Positions 11,713-19,854 of a DNA stretch of 20,736 bases are shown here, piece by piece. The first letter of the stretch is position 1; the number at the start of each line of letters is the position of its first letter. The DNA is from Ophiothrix spiculata (Eukaryota > Echinodermata > Ophiuroidea > Amphilepidida > Ophiotrichidae), in assembly GCA_000969725.1 (NCBI GenBank), contig JXSR01S027669.1. One strand, written 5' to 3'. A program made the translations under genes and the position numbers. A model generated the notes under the pieces. The model did no database searches. It had not been told where the DNA came from and worked only from the letters and a program-made list of their open reading frames with translations.

Positions 11713-11922
11713 AAGAGAAGATATCGTGTGTATCCCATCATGCATTGCTTCCTATGGGAAATTTTGTACAGGAAGTCATGTGAGTAGTTAGTGGTGAAAC
11801 ATACCCAAAATGCATTATTAACTTTGATTCATGGATATTTCATCCCTAACTACTCACATGATTTCCAATACAAACAATCCTATATGAAGCAATGCATGAT
11901 GGGATACACCATCTCTTCTCTT
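11713..11922. mobile_element. Mutator-like MITE with 9-bp target duplication
   Basis: The inverted arms start AAGAGAAGATATCG on the left; the right arm ends in the complement TCTTCTCTT. The arms continue through TATCCCATCATGCATTGCTT and GTGAGTAGTTAG. A perfect 9-bp direct repeat, GTGCCATGC, flanks the element (11704-11712 and 11923-11931). A 9-bp duplication fits Mutator-like or Merlin-type elements. It is 210 bp and noncoding. Confidence 0.78.
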
Positions 11923-12116
11923 GTGCCATGCTGTCCCAACATAATAATCTTATGAACTGTAGCACATGTTTGACCAAGAATGTTCAGAGTCGTGCATGTA
12001 ATATTTGAGTTACATGATGCAAAAAATAATGAGCTAGTAAAAATATGCCCTAGGTATAGTAAATTTTTAAGGGCCTATTTAAATACAAGCTCCCACTTTC
12101 AGCCAACCAGAGACCA

Positions 12117-12233
12117 GGGCCCATATTCATGAAACACCCGACCGCTAACTCTGTGTCTACCTGTCAAATTTTGACAGGTACACAATAGGTTAGCAGCCAA
12201 CTAGAGTTAGCGGTGTTTCATGAATATGGGCCC
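12117..12233. mobile_element. Short palindromic MITE (GGGCCCATATTCATGAAAC)
   Basis: The arms read GGGCCCATATTCATGAAACA on both strands and extend through CCGCTAACTCT. The centre is a second perfect hairpin, ACCTGTCAAATTTTGACAGGT (12160-12180). It is 117 bp, with no ORF and no evident target duplication. Confidence 0.7.
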
Positions 12234-13539
12234 AGGAATCTATATATGAGGTATATAAAAGTTGCTTCTCCTAAGGCAATGTCTCACATTCCCTTTCACT
12301 GTTCGCAAATGCCAGAGATATTAAATGGAGAACAATTTCACCTCTTCACCAGTAAAACTTCAGTACAATCAAAGCCCTAACACAACAAATTGCCTCCATT
12401 TGGTGTATTCTGGCATAACACATAAGATTCTGATGAGGTAGATTCCATATTTACCATTGGTAATACAATATAATGTTTAGGGTCCAATAGTTGTCCAATA
12501 CGGGACCAATTTGAATACCATACAAAAAATCCAGGATTTAAAAAGCTTAATGAAATAGAACTCACGGCTAATAGTAAAATCTCCACCATGGCTTGTATTT
12601 TAACTGATTGTCTAAATGGAGAATAGGAAAACATCCCGAATGATGAAAAGATTACCATGTTTTTTTTGTTTTGTTTTGTTTGTTTTTTTGCTTGTAGAGT
12701 AATTGACGACTCTGATCCAGGAAGCTATAAAGACTAAAAGAAATAATGTCTTATAGCTTATAACAGGCAATAAGCTCTCAATGATAGTGGACATATCAAA
12801 AGAATCTAGAGAGGGCGGGGGAGAGGAATTGTTTTAGCCTAGAAGTAATTAGAGTTGAATAGAATGCCCATTCTTTAAAATATAATCACCCCTCTATACG
12901 TATGAAAAGAATTTCAATTACTTGTTTTATGATTTTCATAGCAACTTATTCAAAATACATTTTATTGCTATCTCGACAGAGATCATTCAGTCAGTGCTTG
13001 GATTTTAATTTAAATGCCAACATTCAGTAAGAAATGTCTCCTGAAAATGAAATACTAGACTGAATGGAAAATAAAACAATTCACATATGATAAACCATAC
13101 ACCAATATTGAGGCTAAGTTTGCATCAAAATAGTGTAAGTGCATAAGTGAAATTACAGTACTAATATGCAGTCTGTAAATTTCCCCTCTAAAGGGCAACT
13201 TGATATTTCAGCCACTAAAACTGACATTAATTTTAGCAAATCCACATAAAATTTGAAAGGTTACAATGTGCAATGTTGTGCATGATTTTTATAAGTCTCA
13301 GGAAATTAACTGATAAAGATGCCTACGTGTTTTTGAATATTCTTTTCCAATAAATAGGTCTAGAAAAAATAACAAAAAGAACACAACAGCATTTGTGTTA
13401 ATATTGATCTTGAAAGAGTTGAATGAATAATATTCTATTCGACCCATCATTGCAAATATAAGTACCAGTAGTTACAGTGTATTTCACACTAGAATCACTG
13501 CCATAAATGTTGCCATCACTTGTAAAATACTGGCTGTGT
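12234..13539. other. Intergenic, no gene seen
   Basis: A (TTTTG)-like low-complexity run occurs at about 12660-12690. Nothing else is identifiable. Confidence 0.45.
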
Positions 13540-13620
13540 CTAAAGTCTCTGTCAAAATTCCTCACGTGACCACCAATTGCAGGGTACGATTACGTTCGTA
13601 AACAATTGGCCCTGCACTCT
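13540..13620 (+). repeat. Dispersed repeat, copy B
   Basis: This is the second copy of the block at 3527-3613, in the same orientation. It shares CACCAATTGCAGGGTA and the trailing AATTGGCCCTGCACTCT. CAATTGCAGGG and TTGGCCCTGCA form an imperfect inverted pair within it. No target duplication is evident. Confidence 0.6.
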
Positions 13621-13894
13621 TCAGTTTTAGTTTAATAAAAACTTGTAATACATTTTTACATGACTTCTAATTGGGAAGCCTGGGAGAATATATTTAATTT
13701 GGCCATTATGAGAATGCCCTTCTACTTTTGAGGTTGAGAGCAGTTGGTAATTTACACAGTGAAATCAACTCAAAGCTTAAAATAAGAATATCAGGACCAG
13801 AGGGGAAATCATTGCAGGTCCTATTTCTTAAAGAATATGTCCCATTGTTCACAAGGAGTAGTTACTGCATCTGTCATGAACACAGGTTCTAATT

Positions 13895-14163
13895 CGTCAT
13901 GTGAGTGCAAGAGAGTCGCATCTGCAATGGCTGCCCTAAGTTATTTTTATTAAACACCTTGTCAACTGATAGAATGTGAAAAATCTCTCAAAATTTTCCT
14001 GCCATATGTCAGTGGCTCTTGAAATGGTTCTTCAGGTGACACCATCACCTGAAGAACCATTTCAAGAGTCACTGACCCAAGACAGGACATCCAACAGTGT
14101 GCAATTAAAATTTTTGTCAAATGGCAGCTATTGCAGATATGACTTTCTTGCAATCACATGACA
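13895..14163. mobile_element. Palindromic MITE family, copy 2
   Basis: This copy has the same CGTCATGTGAGTGCAAG terminus, interior and central hairpin as the copies at 5483 and 17552. The centre is CTTGAAATGGTTCTTCAGG...CCTGAAGAACC with a 5-nt loop. The flanks are AATT (13891-13894) and AAAT (14164-14167), a probable 4-bp duplication with one change. It is 269 bp and lies just beyond the predicted 3' end of gene 1. Confidence 0.85.
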
Positions 14164-14506
14164 AAATTGTCTTTCTGTGTTACACTGCAAAGTTTTCATC
14201 TGATGAAAACAAATAATATTATCTTCATTCACTTTAAATGTTTGCAGTGTTCCTGGATCATAATCAAATGTTTAAAACAAATTCTATTAATATTGAGTTG
14301 TGTGAACAACAATAAGAAAAAATAAAACATTAATTAACAAAATCAAAATAGAACTTATGTTTTTGATGCTACTTATACTTACTTGCAGATCCCTGATCAT
14401 AAACCTTCATACCTACCTCAGATATCAGTCTTCACATCAAATGTCCATATCTCGGGAAGACAAAACCCCCTTTCTGACCACATACAATATGTTTATGCTA
14501 TAAATG

Positions 14507-14512
14507 TTTATT
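14507..14512 (-). terminator. Poly(A) signal AATAAA for gene 1
   Basis: TTTATT on the plus strand reads AATAAA on the minus strand, 92 bases past the gene 1 stop. Cleavage would fall near 14480-14497. It is the nearest canonical hexamer downstream, so the 3' UTR would be about 110-125 nt. Confidence 0.5.
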
Positions 14513-14604
14513 TCAGTATCATAAATATAGCAGAACGAGTCCATGAAGATGGATCTATGAGAACTAATTCTGTTTTTGAGTTGATTCTACAGAAATAGTG
14601 AGTT

Positions 14605-14914
14605 TCATGTTGAAAACGGTGCCCAAGTGTTCATTTCTTCACCCGTCGGTGCTTTGAGGAAGGCTCCAAACTTGCGCGTCCTTCCTCCTGCATCAGCCGG
14701 GTTATCCATTGCGGTGATTCCTGCTAGTTTGACCTTGTCTACCAATGATCCACCTGCCATAGCACCTGTACTCAACTTCCTCGCTTCATCAGCAGGTACC
14801 ATCACTGTTTCGGAGGGTGGTGTATATTGAGGTCCAAATCCAAAGAGGCGTCGTGGTTCAGGGGTGATTTCCACTGGAACCAGCTCAGGGGATCCACCAG
14901 TATCTTCAGTTTTC
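14605..14914 (-). CDS. Gene 1, terminal coding exon with stop
   Basis: The acceptor is a long T-rich tract ending TTTTCAG at 14915. The split codon 199 (AT from exon 2, G here) reads Met, and the frame then stays open to a TGA whose last base is 14605, giving residues 199-301. This exon is the least low-complexity part of the protein. It contains a TPEPRRLFGFGPQYTPP segment (about 216-232) with Pro-directed sites. It then has VDKVKLAGITAMDNPADAG, a basic RTRKFGAF patch, and a C-terminus ending NTWAPFST. Its GC content is visibly higher than the flanking intron and intergenic DNA, as expected for selected coding sequence. This segment is the best query for a homologue search. No catalytic motif is visible and the function is unknown. 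Confidence 0.8.
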
Positions 14915-14954
14915 CTGAAAAGAAAAAAAAATAACTGTGACTAAAACTATACTA

Positions 14955-15248
14955 CCGTATTCATTCCAATAACCACCCATGCTCCAATAAGCGCCCACCA
15001 AAGTTTCTTGGGTGAAACTTGGTACCAATAAGTTGCACTCAGGGAGTTCTTACCATGCATTTGAGGTGATAAACTCCAACAAAATATATCTTTATGTTCA
15101 TTTTGTTGATGTTTTGTGGTATTAAGGGTAATTTCTTGCTTTGAAAATGGTTGTGTATACTTAGAATTTATCCTATCAGTTTCAAAAATAGCCGCCCATG
15201 CCAAATGACTTTGTTAAGGGCCCAGGGCGGTTATTGGAATGAATACAG
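14955..15248. mobile_element. Tc1/mariner-like MITE near the exon 3 acceptor
   Basis: Terminal repeats CCGTATTCATTCCAATAACC (left) and its complement ending GGAATGAATACAG (right) are flanked by TA on both sides (14953-14954, 15249-15250), as in Tc1/mariner insertions. It is 294 bp with no transposase. The near end lies about 40 bp upstream, on the minus strand, of the gene 1 exon 3 acceptor. Confidence 0.65.
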
Positions 15249-15677
15249 TACATGTATCACACTTAATTAGTATCCCTATACTTACATTAAAATTACAGAT
15301 ATGAACATGTAAACTGTCTAAGTATAAATGACAACCAGAACAATATACTCACTGAGCAGAGAACCGATCAGGGTATAGAAAAAAATTAACCTTTCTGGGA
15401 ACTTTCATTGTGCTGATGAGAATTTTCTGTGAGATTTATGAAAAACTTGTAGTAATTTGACATTCACCACAAAATTTGTCTCATTTATTTATATTTCATC
15501 ATTCAATATTAGCAGATAAATCATCTGTCATCAGAAATATTCGTGATTTTTATTATTATTATTTGACTTTATAAATATAATTTTTTTTAAAGCTTACTTG
15601 TACCAACTTTTTTCTTGGCACTTCATTTTTTCTTGGAACGGCGCAGACGCGTTACCACGGATTTCCTGGAACCGATG

Positions 15678-15817
15678 TTGCGGTAATACCATCAGCCTTC
15701 AGCTAGGTTATGATGATGTCATCAAATCAATTTGTGACATCATTTAGCTACAACAACTAGCTAGCATCAAGGTACAGAACATCACAACCTAGACAAAGGT
15801 TGATGGTATCCCCGCAA
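15678..15817. mobile_element. Short inverted-repeat element
   Basis: TTGCGGTAATACCATCAGCC...CTAGGTTATGATG on the left is the near-complement of CATCACAACCTAG...TGATGGTATCCCCGCAA on the right. An inner pair is GATGTCATCAAATC against GTGACATCAT. It is 140 bp, within intron 2 of gene 1. No target duplication was identified. Confidence 0.6.
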
Positions 15818-15918
15818 TGTGTGTTATCTGTTCAATGAGTATTTTATTCTGGTTGTTATGATTTACCTGAGGATGCATGAAAACATGGATGACACTCAAT
15901 CACAGTGGTGCTACATCC

Positions 15919-16020
15919 AAAGGAAATGGAGGTGGGGTGCAAAGCTAAGGGAAGGAAAAAGGAAGGGAGGGAAAGAAGAGAAGAAAAGGGGAGGAAAAGT
16001 GGGGACGGAGGAAAGAAAAG
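15919..16020 (+). repeat. Homopurine tract
   Basis: This is about 100 bp almost entirely of A and G, e.g. GGAAGGGAGGGAAAGAAGAG. It could form triplex DNA; on the gene 1 transcript strand it is pyrimidine-rich. The open frame through it is low-complexity Lys/Gly/Glu and is not a gene. Confidence 0.75.
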
Positions 16021-16093
16021 TTACAACTGGTGCCCCATGTCAATGTTTAGCTTTTTAAGCTTTTCATGAATTTCCACAATTTTAAGCACATAT

Positions 16094-16538
16094 GTGGATC
16101 GTCATATCGAAAGGTACCTTAATACCGGCATAGTACATTACGAGATACGGGCCATTGAAGCTAATCATAATCAGAAATCACGTCCAAGATCGAATTTCTA
16201 ATTTCATCAGAAAGGTTATCATTAAAGTGTATTCTATCATATTAATCAGGTTCCAACATCCAAAACATAAGAAAAATGTATTAAAAACCAAGCTAAAAAT
16301 CCTCTCTACATTCAAAATTTACTAAGTACAAAAACTTTAAACTCGATTTTTTCAGAAATATCGTTTTCCGAATCAGCCCGATGCCTTTTACCAATTTGAG
16401 TGTAACTTCGCAACCGAACATCCAATAACCAAAATCAAGGTGTCATTTTAAAGCTTAAAATCTCAGCTTTCAGATGAGACCAAAAAAATCAATTTTGATT
16501 TTGCCGACTTTAAGGTACCTTTCGATATGACGGGTCAC
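16094..16538. mobile_element. Non-autonomous DNA element, 29-bp TIR family, copy 2
   Basis: This element has the same termini as copy 1, except that the left tip reads GTGGATC instead of GTGACCC. The right terminus (1830-1858 in copy 1) matches at 16510-16538 apart from its inner edge. It is flanked by ATAT on both sides. It is 445 bp, about 30 bp longer than copy 1 because of small insertions near 16210-16270. The interior aligns collinearly with copy 1 by eye and contains no ORF. It lies in intron 2 of gene 1. Confidence 0.85.
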
Positions 16539-16683
16539 ATATTAGAAAAACTTTATCAGTCTGCAGCTAAAATGAGCAATTTTCCTGTCAAACTTTGAAA
16601 AGCATTGGCTCCCTAAAATATTTCCTTGGTCCTTGTTTCTTCTTTGCCCCTTAAAATTGTGAAACAACAGGGGGATCAGGAGA

Positions 16684-16720
16684 TTTTTTTTTTTTTTTTT
16701 TTTTGGGGGGGGGGGGGGGG
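16684..16720 (+). repeat. T21-G16 homopolymer junction
   Basis: Twenty-one T are followed directly by sixteen G, then TTGCCCCCTCC. It may mark the boundary of an inserted or degraded repeat. Run lengths may be inaccurate. Confidence 0.85.
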
Positions 16721-16749
16721 TTGCCCCCTCCATGATGATACCAGACCGT

Positions 16750-17253
16750 GTGCAGTCTAACGCAACAGCGCAGGAATCATGATATGGTTGGTTGAAAGTT
16801 TGAGCCCCCACTTGTGCCAACATGTTGTGAACCTGGGCAAATCACTTTCCTGGTTGATCGGAGAGCATTGGGGAGCTGTTTGGATATGGACATCGCAACA
16901 GTGCTGATAGGTCTTGTGCCCTTTGGTCATTGGCTGCAAGTGGTCTAGTGTAGGGTGAACTGGTTCTGATGATTTCCTTATTGTAAATAAGGCTTATGGC
17001 AAATCACTTTATCACACTTTGCTGGTCGACCAGAGAGTATTGGGGGAGCTGTTTGGGGTGGATATCACAACAAGTGCTGATAGGTCTGTGCCTCTGATCA
17101 TTGGTTGTATGTGGTCTAGTGTAAGGTGAACTGGTTCTGATGATTACATTGTTACGGCATAGTACTTAATAATGGCCAGCACTTTGTAACCACAGGAAAA
17201 GGTGCAATACAAATGCCGGAATCATCATTATTATTAATAATTAATATCATTAT
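16750..17253 (+). mobile_element. tRNA-derived SINE with duplicated body and ATT-rich tail
   Basis: The head has a B-box-like GTTTGAGCCCC (16798-16808) and a possible A box near 16755-16770. The body contains a CTGGGCAAATCACTTT segment typical of animal SINEs. The body occurs twice: 16838-16974 and again from 17000, a period of 162 bp, both containing GTGCTGATAGGTC and GGTGAACTGGTTCTGATGAT. The 3' part, CACTTTGTAACCACAGGAAAAGGTGCAATACAAATGCC, runs into (ATT)n, a common SINE tail. It lies antisense to gene 1 in intron 2. Confidence 0.65.
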
Positions 17254-17551
17254 ACACCGATGGTTCCCCAGAGAAAACTACTCCCATATCGCCAACACCC
17301 CAAAAAACCCTGCACAACCCTTCCTTAAACCTTTAACACCATCTTAACAAGTTCCATACCAATTTATTGAAGTACCTGCAAGCAGTGACTGAAAAAAGTA
17401 TGTTAATTTTTGTTCGATATTTTTGTCATGGCCAGACAGACATATGGACGAAACTTATTTCAAAGTCCCCATTCCAAACTTGTTCAGTGGGTACATCCCA
17501 AACTCATTCGGCAGGAACAAAAATAGAGAGTAGAGCATATACACTACAACT

Positions 17552-17815
17552 CGTCATGTGAGTGCAAGAAAGTCGTATCTGCAATGGCTGCCCTAAGTTA
17601 TATTTATTTTACACCTTGCCACAAGAATGTGAAAAATCCCTCAAAATGTCCTGTCTTATTTCAGTTGATCTTGAAATGGTTCTTCAGGTGACGGTGTCAC
17701 CTGAAGAACCATTTCAAGAACCACTGACCCAAACCTGGAGGTCATACAGTATGCTATCCAAATTTATGACGTAAGGCAGCTATTGCAGATACGACTTTCT
17801 TGCATTCAAATGACG
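17552..17815. mobile_element. Palindromic MITE family, copy 3, next to a gene 1 splice donor
   Basis: This 264-bp copy has a perfect AACT target duplication (17548-17551 and 17816-17819). Its centre is a perfect 23-bp-arm palindrome with a 3-nt loop (17670-17718). The right end is 13 bp from the exon 2 donor boundary of gene 1 (17828), so the whole hairpin would be transcribed just after the 5' splice site. Confidence 0.88.
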
Positions 17816-17828
17816 AACTAACACTTAC

Positions 17829-17970
17829 ATTGATGAGAAATCTGGTTGATGCATCTTGGTCGACTCCGCAGGCTCATCTTCTTCTGGGAGGTAACCTAAT
17901 GACGGTTTTTTGGTATTGCTTGTTCCAAATGCTGCCCTGAACATTTTGCTTAAACCTCCTACCTCATCAT
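17829..17970 (-). CDS. Gene 1, second coding exon
   Basis: The acceptor TTTTGTGGCAG ends at 17971 and the donor CAAT|GTAAGTGT lies at 17829/17828, both close to consensus. The 142-nt exon supplies residues 152-198 plus two bases of codon 199. It begins DDEVGGLSKMFRAAFG, a stretch that could form a short amphipathic helix (about 158-167), followed by a KKPS basic patch and an acidic EEDEPAES segment. The reading frame is open only in the frame dictated by exon 1, which is good evidence for the model. The right end of a palindromic MITE lies only 13 bp beyond the donor, inside intron 2. I recognise no domain. Confidence 0.78.
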
Positions 17971-18440
17971 CTGCCACAAAAGAAAACCATATTATGTCCA
18001 TTATTCAAAATGTGCTCATGTGACTGCCAAAATCTTGATTTTGACAACGGACCTTTCCAATTCAACTGTATTTTGCTAAGATCACATCACATGACATTAG
18101 CATTCATCAAACCGTTGGTCTGCGATGAGATCAATTCAATCAAATGGTCATACATTATATTTAAATATTAACTTCATTGAGATGAGAAATTCAAAAAGAG
18201 AATCCATGGATAAAATTTGCATATTTCAGAATTACAATCCCAGAGAAAATTCATCAGCAAAAAACAAACAAAAATTTGTTGTAAGTTTCGTACATAATTT
18301 TGATCAATGATGATAATTAAGCTTGAACCGATGCATCGTATCGGCCATCGTATCGGGCCGATATTACATCCTATCGGCAAAACATCGTATCGGTAAAATC
18401 ACCTGTCTTTGCCAATGAACTTTACCAATGTTTGGATTTA

Positions 18441-18705
18441 AGCCTAGCTGGGCTAGGCCACGTTTTTGATCAGCTGATGATGCGCTTAAACATCGGTATC
18501 GGATATCATATTGGCATGGTGACAGATAAAAGCGTTGCCTAGCCCTAGCTGGGCTAGGCCACATTTTTGATCAGCTAATTAATGATGCACTAAAATCATG
18601 GTCTAGCCCTAGCTGGGCTAGGCCACGTTTTTGATCAGCTGATGATGTACTTCAAGCGTGGCACCTGGGCTAGGCCACGTTTTTGATCAGCTGATGATGC
18701 ACTGA
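18441..18705 (+). repeat. Four-unit minisatellite inside the hAT element
   Basis: Units start near 18441, 18536, 18602 and 18664. Each contains CTGGGCTAGGCCAC and TTTTTGATCAGCTGATGATG (unit 2 has AATTAATGATG). Units 2 and 3 also have TAGCCCTAGCTGGGCTAG, which is self-complementary. Spacers between units 1 and 2 contain the element's ATCGGTATCGGATATC motif. Units are about 42-56 bp. Confidence 0.8.
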
Positions 18706-18993
18706 TGCTGCTTTCATACTCGTGTAGTTATGCAGCTTTGTCGCTGCGTGACGGATATTTTTTGCAAAAACTTGCCGCTTCCGGTTGTCATAGCTGCAAA
18801 GCTACATGTCACTGAGGTAATCGATATCGGCAAAATTTAATCGCACGACAAGAATTTTTGAGTTGAAATGAATTCAACTTTCAGAGCGACATGAAGCGGC
18901 AAATCTGAAAAGCTACAATAGTGTGAAAGGAAGCAAGGGACAGAGTTGCAAAGCTAAAAAGCTGCAAAGCGACAATAAGTATGAAAGCAGCAT
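18705..18993. mobile_element. Nested inverted-repeat element inside the hAT element
   Basis: ATGCTGCTTTCATACT at 18705 is matched by AGTATGAAAGCAGCAT ending at 18993. A second inverted pair lies inside (GCAGCTTTGTCGCTGC against GCTGCAAAGCGACAA). It is 289 bp. No target duplication is seen, so it could be a separate insertion or part of the host element's structure. Confidence 0.55.
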
Positions 18994-19367
18994 AAAACAT
19001 CGGTAACAGATATCGTATCGGCAAAGTGACAGATATAAAACATCGGCATATCATATCGGTAAGGAAATGAGCCATCGGTTCAACCTTAATGATAATACAT
19101 GTATTATACTAATCCCCGAACCATACTGATACCGTAAGAGTGCAAGTATATGGCATGTCATGTTTTGCTTTTACGTCAAAACGCACGGATATGATTGGTC
19201 AAACAGATGCTAAAATGTAAGCTGCATTCATCTCAAATCAGAATTGATAATAGTTTGTCACAATTTATCAACCACATTGTCACGATGAAGCAAAACAGAA
19301 ACTGGAAAAATGTGCCATATTCTGGCACTGCAGTATTCTAAATGATAAAAGCAATTATTCAAATTAC

Positions 19368-19854
19368 CTGTATGTGATCTTGGCTGAGTCGGTCCAGCCA
19401 GTGGACCTTCCCCAGGTCGTGACTGCATCACAGCTACCGACACCCTTCTTCTTGACCCTCCTGGTGGCTGAAGACCCGCATCTGGCTTCAAAGATGCTCC
19501 TGAAGATGCTTTATCTTTTCGACCCGATAAGTCCAGTAATTTCTTATATTCGGCATCTGAGGGAACACCCAAATTTGCTAATGATTTTGATCTACTCTTC
19601 GCGTTATCAGACGGTAAAGCCAAGGCAGATGAGGAAGCTGCGGTGCTGCTATCATCCGCAGTGGAACTCACAGAAGTCTTTTTGTTGGAAAAGATACTAC
19701 TCGTATCAAACATATTATTAAACATACTAGATGACCCAGATTGTCCGTCATCAAATTGCACTCCGCGGGCATCTTGGGCTCCCATGATAGAGGGAACCTT
19801 GGTTGGATTGGAGTCAGCCATTGTGCTTATGTTTCTTTAAATGCCTTGTAATTC
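19368..19854 (-). CDS. Gene 1, first coding exon: Ser-rich disordered protein, unrecognised
   Basis: The coding part is 19821-19368 (residues 1-151 plus one base of codon 152) and 19854-19822 is 5' UTR. The ATG has A at -3 and G at +4. A pyrimidine-rich tract ending in CAG at 19855 indicates an intron in the 5' UTR, so the promoter lies further right. The donor is CAG|GTAATT at 19368/19367. Exons 1, 2 and 3 join in frame (phase 1, then phase 2) to give 301 residues. Residues 30-70 are rich in Ser/Thr/Ala, including TSVSST and STAASSS. Residues 76-80 are SRSKS. Residues 119-128 hold PPGG followed by RRRVS, a basophilic (PKA-type) kinase consensus. No signal peptide, membrane segment or known domain is visible. 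The protein is probably soluble and mostly disordered; its function is unknown. The exon model is well supported, the identity is not. Confidence 0.8.

Larger units (their letters stand above)
18318..19088. mobile_element. hAT-type non-autonomous element with internal repeats
   Basis: The 16-bp terminal repeats are TAAGCTTGAACCGATG (left) and TAAGGTTGAACCGATG (right, inverted), with one mismatch. A perfect 8-bp target duplication, ATGATAAT, lies at 18310-18317 and 19089-19096. Both features are diagnostic of the hAT superfamily. The 771-bp interior is composite: ATCGG-rich subterminal motifs at both ends (e.g. ATCGTATCGGCAAA), a four-unit minisatellite, and a nested hairpin element. No transposase is present. 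It lies in intron 1 of gene 1. Confidence 0.85.

Noticed and set aside
14627..14830. Plus-strand open frame opposite gene 1 exon 3
   Set aside because: It is an antisense shadow of the real exon; the minus strand frame has splice support.
15819..16058. Open frame with a Lys/Gly/Glu-rich tail
   Set aside because: The tail is a homopurine tract read through; low-complexity composition explains the open frame.
16542..16823. Open frame with a PPPPP-KKKKKK run on the minus strand
   Set aside because: It is the translation of the T21G16 homopolymer junction plus a SINE head.
5452..17774. A peptide like LEMVLQVT..SPEEPFQEPLT recurring in open frames at 5452-5667, 13962-14161 and 17562-17774
   Set aside because: All of these frames lie in the three palindromic MITE copies. 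The peptide is the translation of the central palindrome and appears on both strands. It is not a conserved gene family.
18441..18705. Regularly spaced repeats that might suggest a CRISPR-like array
   Set aside because: There are only four imperfect units with unequal, related spacers, in an animal intron inside a hAT element; this is a minisatellite.
19374..19840. Two plus-strand open frames opposite gene 1 exon 1
   Set aside because: They are antisense shadows of the Ser-rich coding exon.
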